Assembly: GCF_002234575.2 (NCBI RefSeq)
Contig: NZ_CP022464.2
Span: 186,001-250,000, forward strand
From: Enterocloster bolteae
Lineage (GTDB): Bacteria; Bacillota; Clostridia; Lachnospirales; Lachnospiraceae
Direction of reading: 5' to 3'
DNA length: 64,000 nucleotides
The notes under the pieces are model-generated. The model saw only the letters and a program-made list of their open reading frames with translations, did no database searches and had not been told where the DNA came from. This document shows positions 59,557-64,000 of the stretch, in pieces (position 1 is the first letter of the stretch; each line of letters starts with the position of its first letter). Made by a program: the position numbers and the translations under genes.

Positions 59557-60108
59557 CTAACGTGCCCGCTGGGCGTTTGACAGACTTATCTGCACCGGCT
59601 TTGCAATCAGGGCGGCAGCAAAGCATTTAAAAATGTCAAGGGGAATAAACGGGATTACGGCGGCTGTAAAGGTAGCTGCCCAGTCCATTCCGGTTATGAA
59701 TTTCATATACGCACTTCCCACCAGATAGATTACCGGCATTCCCACCAGAATGGTCACCAGGCAATACCGCTTAAAGCTGTAATATGTTCCCTTTAACCTT
59801 GACATGAGGATGACAGCTGGAATCCATGACATGATATAGCCTCCTGTTGGGCCAAACAGTTTTCCGGGACCGCCCATGGCGCCGGAGAATACAGGCAGAC
59901 CAGTCAGTCCAAGAAGAATATACACGACCATGGTAAATGCTGCCTGCCTGGGAGTGAGAAGCAGTGCAATAAGGTTGACAACCAGGGTCTGGGCTGTAAG
60001 GCTGGCCGGTGTGAATGGAAGGGGGATGACAATATAAGCGGAAACGCATATCAATGCAGTCAGCAGTGCCATTTTGGTGAGTTCCACGGTGTTGAATTTC
60101 TGGTTCAT
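59557..60108 (-). CDS. bioY: Biotin transporter BioY
   Basis: A 183-residue integral membrane S-component of ECF transporters, starting at ATG 60108 (ACGGAGGTAATC upstream). Family text: MALLTALICVSAYIVIPLPF, TPASLTAQTLVVNLIALLLT, VYILLGLTGLPVFSGAMGGPG and GPTGGYIMSWIPA. It binds biotin and uses a shared energising module elsewhere. A BirA-type operator controls the operon. The C-terminus IPLDIFKCFAAALIAKPVQ matches other BioYs. Confidence 0.92.
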   Translation of the reverse strand: MNQKFNTVELTKMALLTALICVSAYIVIPLPFTPASLTAQTLVVNLIALLLTPRQAAFTMVVYILLGLTGLPVFSGAMGGPGKLFGPTGGYIMSWIPAVILMSRLKGTYYSFKRYCLVTILVGMPVIYLVGSAYMKFITGMDWAATFTAAVIPFIPLDIFKCFAAALIAKPVQISLSNAQRAR

Positions 60109-60110
60109 GA

Positions 60111-60740
60111 TTACCTCCGTTTTTGAGTTTGGTCTGATGTGTGAATGGTCATGGTAAAACAGGTAGCGCTGCCCATGGTTCCTGTTACTATATTGTTTTT
60201 TTGTTCCAGACGGACAGAACCGCCTGTATGGACAGGACGCAGGAACCGTATGGACAGAGTTTCTGCAGGTCTGTGGGAGCCGTACATTTCCTCCAGCCGG
60301 CTGAGAATCCACAGGCCGGGAATGACTGCATTTGGCCCATGGTGAATCGGGTTGGAATCCCCCGAATCAGCCAGGAAGCGATCAAGACATTTCTGGGGGA
60401 AGGTCATAGTCATCTGACCTGGCATACATCCAGATGCCATACACCCAGAAGTGGCAGGGGAAGCAGCCTGACTGGCAGGAAAAGTAGAGGCTTTGGCCCC
60501 CCAGGAATCCCTGAAAACCTTAATGTCCACCAGACAGATTTCAAGAGACTGGCAGGGCTGGCGGCAGGCATCATATGATGTAGTTTCCAACAGGACATAT
60601 CCCTGAGCAGCCTTTTGGGGTATGGATTCGCATGATACAGGTTCCGAATGGCTGTGGATACAATACCGGGCCTTTCCAATCACCCACCCGTCAAAATCCT
60701 TTTGTCCCCATTGGCAGGCAGCTTGTATGAGCTTTATCAT
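60111..60740 (-). CDS. Hotdog-fold acyl dehydratase-like protein (MaoC-type)
   Basis: A 209-residue protein starting at ATG 60740 (GAGAGGTATCCAAT upstream); an ATG at 60767 is too close to the promoter. The C-terminal half has a MaoC-like hydratase signature DSGDSNPIHHGPNAVIPGLW, with Asp and His in expected places, and SIRFLRPVHTGGSVRLEQ. The N-terminal half may be a second degenerate hotdog. It likely acts on the acyl-CoA made by the ligase and thiolase. First gene of the biotin-regulated operon; 2 bp before bioY. Confidence 0.72.
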   Translation of the reverse strand: MIKLIQAACQWGQKDFDGWVIGKARYCIHSHSEPVSCESIPQKAAQGYVLLETTSYDACRQPCQSLEICLVDIKVFRDSWGAKASTFPASQAASPATSGCMASGCMPGQMTMTFPQKCLDRFLADSGDSNPIHHGPNAVIPGLWILSRLEEMYGSHRPAETLSIRFLRPVHTGGSVRLEQKNNIVTGTMGSATCFTMTIHTSDQTQKRR

Positions 60741-60779
60741 ATTGGATACCTCTCTGAAATCTGTCATTATATTTTACTT

Positions 60780-60834
60780 ATTATAGAGAGTCAGTGGCTG
60801 ATTGTCAACATAAAATAGAATTTTGGTTAACAAT
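60780..60834 (-). promoter_or_regulatory. BirA operator overlapping promoter of the bioY operon
   Basis: ATTGTCAAC (60801-60809) and GTTAACAAT (60826-60834) form the inverted BirA box with a 16-bp gap. Minus strand -35 TTGACA (60808-60803), 17-bp spacer, -10 TATAAT (60785-60780): full consensus. The operator covers the -35, so biotin-loaded BirA would block RNA polymerase. The rest of the divergent gap to 61040 shows only a possible TATAAT at about 61019. Confidence 0.9.
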
Positions 60835-61039
60835 TAAAAAGTATCATTGGCAGGCACCTGCTGGAAGGTATTCATTGCCACATGTTCGCTAATGGCATGA
60901 GGCTGCAATTAGCGCGGTGGAAACAGAGACAGAATTGACAATACTGGGAATCAATGACATAGAAAGCCCCTTTCCATATCCTTTCCGATATGGTAAGATA
61001 GGTAAGTAAATTGAGATTGTATAATGACAGGATGAAAAG

Positions 61040-62053
61040 ATGAATTACATTGTTTTTGATTTGGAATGGAACCAAAGTCCCAATGGGAAGGAAGATTCGG
61101 TGGAGCATCTTCCCTTTGAAATCATAGAAATCGGAGCAGTGAAGCTGAACGGGAATTTTGAACAGACAGGAACGTTCCACAAGCTGATCCGGCCCAAGGT
61201 TTATAAAAAGATGCATTTTAAGATATCGGAAGTAACACACATGGATATGGCGGAGCTGCGTCAGGAGGGAGAACCCTTTGATGTAGTTATGAACCGTTTC
61301 CTTGCCTGGTGCGGGGAAGAGGAGTACTGCTTCTGCACCTGGGGCTCCATGGATTTGACCGAGCTTCAGAGGAATATGGCTTATCATAAACTTCCAAACC
61401 CATTTCCCAGGCCCCTTCTATATCTGGATATCCAGAAGCTTTACTGCCTTCAGTACGGGGACGGAAAAAACAAGGTATCCCTTGATATGGCGGTACAGAT
61501 TCAGGGAATGGAGGAGGAGAGGCCTTTTCACAGGGCGCTGGACGATGCCTATTATACCGGCCGCATCCTTTCGGTTCTGGACATGGAGACGTTTGGAACC
61601 TATGTGTCGGTGGATTATTACGGACTTCCCAGGAATAAGGCTGAGGAATACCGGCTGCATTTTCCGGAATACTCCAAGTATGTGTCCAGAGAATTTGACT
61701 CTAGGGAAGATATCCTTAAAGATAAGGATATAACAGATATGAAATGCGTGAAATGCAGCAGGATGCTGCGCAAGAAGATCAGGTGGTTTCCCTATGGACA
61801 GAGATTTTATTTCTGTCTGGCCGTATGTCCTGAGCATGGATATGTGAAAGGGAAAATAAGGGTAAAAAAGTCAGAGGATGACCGCCTTTATGCTGTGAAG
61901 ACAGCAAAAATGGCGGATGCCCAGGATGTGGAGCTTCTGGCCCAGAAGAAGGAGGACGGCCGGAAAAAGCGCAGTGCCAAGGCCCACCATAAGGCTGCCT
62001 CCAAATCCCTGAAGGGGAAAAGCAAACAGAACCAGCCGGATAAGGTGTCATAG
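61040..62053 (+). CDS. DEDD 3'-5' exonuclease (KapD/DnaQ-like)
   Basis: A 337-residue protein. Exo motif I: IVFDLEWNQSP (D, E). Motif II region: CTWGSMDLTELQRNMAYH (D). Motif III: PFHRALDDAYYTGRIL (H and D). A zinc-ribbon-like part (CVKCSRMLRKKIRWF ... CPEHG) and a Lys-rich tail follow. Degrades RNA or DNA from the 3' end; the zinc-ribbon suggests RNA work. AGGATGAAAAG before the ATG is a weak RBS. Confidence 0.85.
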   Translation: MNYIVFDLEWNQSPNGKEDSVEHLPFEIIEIGAVKLNGNFEQTGTFHKLIRPKVYKKMHFKISEVTHMDMAELRQEGEPFDVVMNRFLAWCGEEEYCFCTWGSMDLTELQRNMAYHKLPNPFPRPLLYLDIQKLYCLQYGDGKNKVSLDMAVQIQGMEEERPFHRALDDAYYTGRILSVLDMETFGTYVSVDYYGLPRNKAEEYRLHFPEYSKYVSREFDSREDILKDKDITDMKCVKCSRMLRKKIRWFPYGQRFYFCLAVCPEHGYVKGKIRVKKSEDDRLYAVKTAKMADAQDVELLAQKKEDGRKKRSAKAHHKAASKSLKGKSKQNQPDKVS

Positions 62054-62086
62054 AAAGAAACGGAGCAAGTACCTGGCTGCACTTAC

Positions 62087-62127
62087 AATCTCCCGGTCCC
62101 TCAAGTTTGAGAGACCGGGAGATTTTT
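62087..62127. terminator. Bidirectional terminator
   Basis: AATCTCCCGGTC (62087-62098) with GACCGGGAGATT, a short CCTCAAGTTTGAG loop and TTTTT at the end. It separates convergent exonuclease and LacI genes. Confidence 0.9.
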
Positions 62128-62133
62128 GTCTGA

Positions 62134-63135
62134 TTATGCCAGATGTTTCACGCTGGAGCGTTCCACCAGCTTTCCCGTAATCTGGGTCTTCATGGGCATG
62201 AACCGGGGATCCTCTATGAGCTGCATCAGCTGGATGACGGACTGCTTACCCATTATCTTTCTCTGTACATGAATGGTGGTCAGGGTGGGAGAGCTTATGG
62301 AGGAATAGGGAATATCGTCAAAGCCAATCAGGGATACGTCATTGGGAATTTTGTACCCCTTTTCCTTCAGAGCCTTCATGGCGCCCAGGGCAATGGTGTC
62401 GTTTTCCGCAAAAAAACAGGAGGGAAGCACCGGGTTCTGATCCAGTATTCTGAAAAAATCGTCATGGGCACCCAGCATGGTGGGTTTTACACGAAACTCA
62501 TTTTTAGAGTCAAACTGAAAATTCAATTCTTTTACATATCTGAGAAAGGCTATGTGCCGTTCATTAAAGTTTTCTGCCCCGGTGGTACTGCCCAGGTAGC
62601 CCAATTCGGTATGTCCGCATTCTTTGCAGTACTGGAGGGCGATGTGGACATTTTCGGCATTGTTCATGCATACACTGCTACAGTAATGGTTGGGGACGGT
62701 GTTGTCCACCACCACAAAGGGGATGGGAATGGAATCAAGGGCTGAAAATTCATCCCGCATTACCTCGGTTGCAATGAGGAACATCCCGCAGTATTTGCTG
62801 TAATCAATGGAATCAAGGGCTGACTTTAAACCGGTTTTGACCACGGTCATGGTCATACCCAGCTGCTCCGCGCGGAGCTGTTCCTCGATGGAATCAATAA
62901 TCATGGAGATGAATCCCTGATTTTCCTCCACCAGCATACCGCTTTTATAGTATTTTACCAGGAGCACGTTCTTGCCGCTTTTGGGCTTACGGGCAGGAGG
63001 CATGTACTGGCAGGCTTTTACCGCATCCAACACCTTCTTTCGTGTATCCTCACTGACTCCCTTTTTTCCGTTTAACACAATGGAAATGGTTGCGGGTGAA
63101 ACGCCAATCTGCTTGGCCAGCTCTCTGACGGTCAT
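62134..63135 (-). CDS. LacI-family transcriptional regulator
   Basis: A 333-residue protein starting at ATG 63135 (AAAGAGAG upstream). HTH TVRELAKQIGVSPATISIVL, then GKKGVSEDTRKKVLDAVK (the hinge start). C-terminal periplasmic-binding-like sensor domain (CFFAENDTIALGAMKALKEK and DVSLIGFDDIPYSSISSPTL are standard). It binds a sugar and controls a divergent sugar-binding protein gene. Two palindromes of LacI-type lie in the intergenic region. Confidence 0.92.
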   Translation of the reverse strand: MTVRELAKQIGVSPATISIVLNGKKGVSEDTRKKVLDAVKACQYMPPARKPKSGKNVLLVKYYKSGMLVEENQGFISMIIDSIEEQLRAEQLGMTMTVVKTGLKSALDSIDYSKYCGMFLIATEVMRDEFSALDSIPIPFVVVDNTVPNHYCSSVCMNNAENVHIALQYCKECGHTELGYLGSTTGAENFNERHIAFLRYVKELNFQFDSKNEFRVKPTMLGAHDDFFRILDQNPVLPSCFFAENDTIALGAMKALKEKGYKIPNDVSLIGFDDIPYSSISSPTLTTIHVQRKIMGKQSVIQLMQLIEDPRFMPMKTQITGKLVERSSVKHLA

Positions 63136-63220
63136 ATGAAATCTCTCTTTCCGGATTGCAGACGTTAAATTAAACATAATTGAACAATCCATGTGTTTTA
63201 CTAATCATACTATAATTTGA

Positions 63221-63281
63221 ATTATAACACAGGGTTGAAACTGGGTCAATTCAATATATAAAATTGAATGTTTACTAAACA
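63221..63281 (-). promoter_or_regulatory. Promoter and palindrome upstream of the LacI gene
   Basis: Minus strand: -35 TTGACC (63249-63244), 17-bp spacer, -10 TATAAT (63226-63221). A palindrome TGTTTACTAAACA (63269-63281) lies just upstream and shares its core with the second operator. Confidence 0.8.
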
Positions 63282-63392
63282 AAAATAAATACAAAAACGG
63301 CTAAAATGGGGTCGTTTATTGATTTGAACAATTAAAATGCACAATAAAAACAATAATTTATGGAAAATTATAACAAAAACACCAAAGACATA

Positions 63393-63469
63393 TTGACATT
63401 GAAGAAAAATCGTTGTACTATTTAGTTAACACAAAGAACGAGGCACACATATTGTTTAGTAAACAATAT
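63393..63469 (+). promoter_or_regulatory. Promoter and 21-bp operator of the sugar-binding gene
   Basis: -35 TTGACA (63393-63398), 17-bp spacer, -10 TACTAT (63416-63421). A perfect 21-bp palindrome is centred at 63459 (63449-63469; core TTGTTTAGTAAACAA) downstream of the -10, a repression position. AAGGAGG at 63479-63485 serves the ATG. Confidence 0.85.
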
Positions 63470-63495
63470 CAATAACAAAAAGGAGGAAAGAGTAA

Positions 63496-64000
63496 ATGAG
63501 AAAAATGAAAAAAGTTGTCAGCGTAATTGCAGCGGCTGCTATGGCAGCATCCTTGCTGGCAGGCTGCGGAGGCTCGGGAGGTTCATCCACCACGGCAGCA
63601 GAGACTAAGGCGGCAGAAACCACCGCAGCAGCGGCGGAGACCACGGCAGCAGAGGCAGCGGCAGATACCACAGCGGCGCCGGCTGCAGCAGAGAATCCGG
63701 TGGCAGGCAAGAAGGTGGCCTATATCATGCTTCTGCCTTCCGCAACTATTTTCCAGATGTGGAAAGATTCCTGTGCATCTCTTTGCGATGCCCTGGATGT
63801 AAAGTTTGATTTCTTCTTCTGTGACGGTGACTTCAACAAGTGGCAGGATACCATCCGTACCTGCGCATCCGCAGGATATGACGGACTGCTGGTCAGCCAC
63901 GGCAATCAGGACGGTTCCTATGTATTTCTTAAGGAAATCACAGAGCAGTATCCGGATATGAAGATTGTTACCTTTGACACACAGTTCTACTCCGACGGAG
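63496..64000 (+). CDS. Sugar ABC transporter substrate-binding lipoprotein (partial)
   Basis: Starts at ATG 63496 after AGGAGGAAAG and is still open at the window end (168 codons visible). Signal peptide with lipobox LLAGCG, then a low-complexity Ala/Thr/Glu linker (TTAAETKAAETTAAAAE, about residues 32-66). A type-1 periplasmic-binding fold follows: GKKVAYIMLLPSATIFQMWK, TCASAGYDGLLVSHG. Ribose/galactose-type binding protein; sugar unknown. Controlled by the divergent LacI protein. Confidence 0.88.
   Translation, partial: MRKMKKVVSVIAAAAMAASLLAGCGGSGGSSTTAAETKAAETTAAAAETTAAEAAADTTAAPAAAENPVAGKKVAYIMLLPSATIFQMWKDSCASLCDALDVKFDFFFCDGDFNKWQDTIRTCASAGYDGLLVSHGNQDGSYVFLKEITEQYPDMKIVTFDTQFYSDG

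Noticed and set aside
1..64000. CRISPR array
   Set aside because: Looked for regularly spaced 25-40 bp repeats; none found. The repeats present are promoter boxes, res-like sites and hairpins.

Overview
The window reads as a chromosomal segment of a gut Clostridia bacterium, most likely Lachnospiraceae (Enterocloster/Clostridium-like). The basis is codon usage, the families present (PrgI-VirB4 conjugation genes, SpoVT/AbrB regulator, ISL3 element, BirA-controlled bioY cluster) and consensus sigma-A promoters. The species name is inference.

Layout. 1-7.5 kb (+) is a visibly GC-richer cassette: five consecutive lipoprotein genes with near-identical lipobox signal peptides, then four membrane proteins, closed by a perfect terminator. 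7.7-10 kb is a scrambled junction: an ABC-transporter tail, an intact ZIP metal transporter, a degraded group II intron reverse transcriptase and the tail of an IS110-type transposase. About 10-54.4 kb is a large integrative-conjugative-type element. Its left part (10-12.5 kb, +) has an XRE regulator (on -), two small sigma/HTH regulators, a repeat-rich res-like site and a small serine recombinase. Most of the rest is on the minus strand: DUF4143 ATPase, NAD-dependent DNA ligase, SpoVT-like regulator, a CobS/CobT-like AAA+ / HExxH-VWA pair, SSB, a TIR-domain cargo gene (+), a sigma factor and a zinc-finger protein. These are followed by a complete Tad-like pilus assembly set (TadC, TadB, TadA, TadZ/ParA, CpaB, prepilin peptidase, pilin-like and TadE-like proteins, large secreted protein), an AbiE toxin-antitoxin pair, an S1-domain protein, VirD4, VirB4, an NlpC/P60 hydrolase, VirB6-like and VirB2-like proteins and winged-helix regulators. 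At 54.4 kb a 3' tRNA-Cys-like remnant plus terminator suggests the right junction. An ISL3 element with a perfect 8-bp target duplication sits in that terminator's T-tract. 56-64 kb looks like ordinary host chromosome: a C45/choloylglycine-type hydrolase, a biotin-regulated bioY/thiolase/acyl-CoA ligase/hotdog operon, an exonuclease, and a LacI regulator divergent from a sugar-binding lipoprotein.

How it works together. Two promoters, one before the pilus operon (37.4 kb) and one before the T4SS operon (52.4 kb), share the same architecture: -35 TTTACA, 17-bp spacer, and upstream TGGCA-type repeats spaced exactly 32 bp. This suggests that pilus and conjugation apparatus are switched on together. 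Two other promoters (16.8 and 24.8 kb, before ligA and ssb) share a different conserved leader. All four leaders contain intrinsic terminators before the first gene, and further terminators lie inside the operons, so processive antitermination is a plausible control layer. I saw no clear relaxase and no large integrase in the window.
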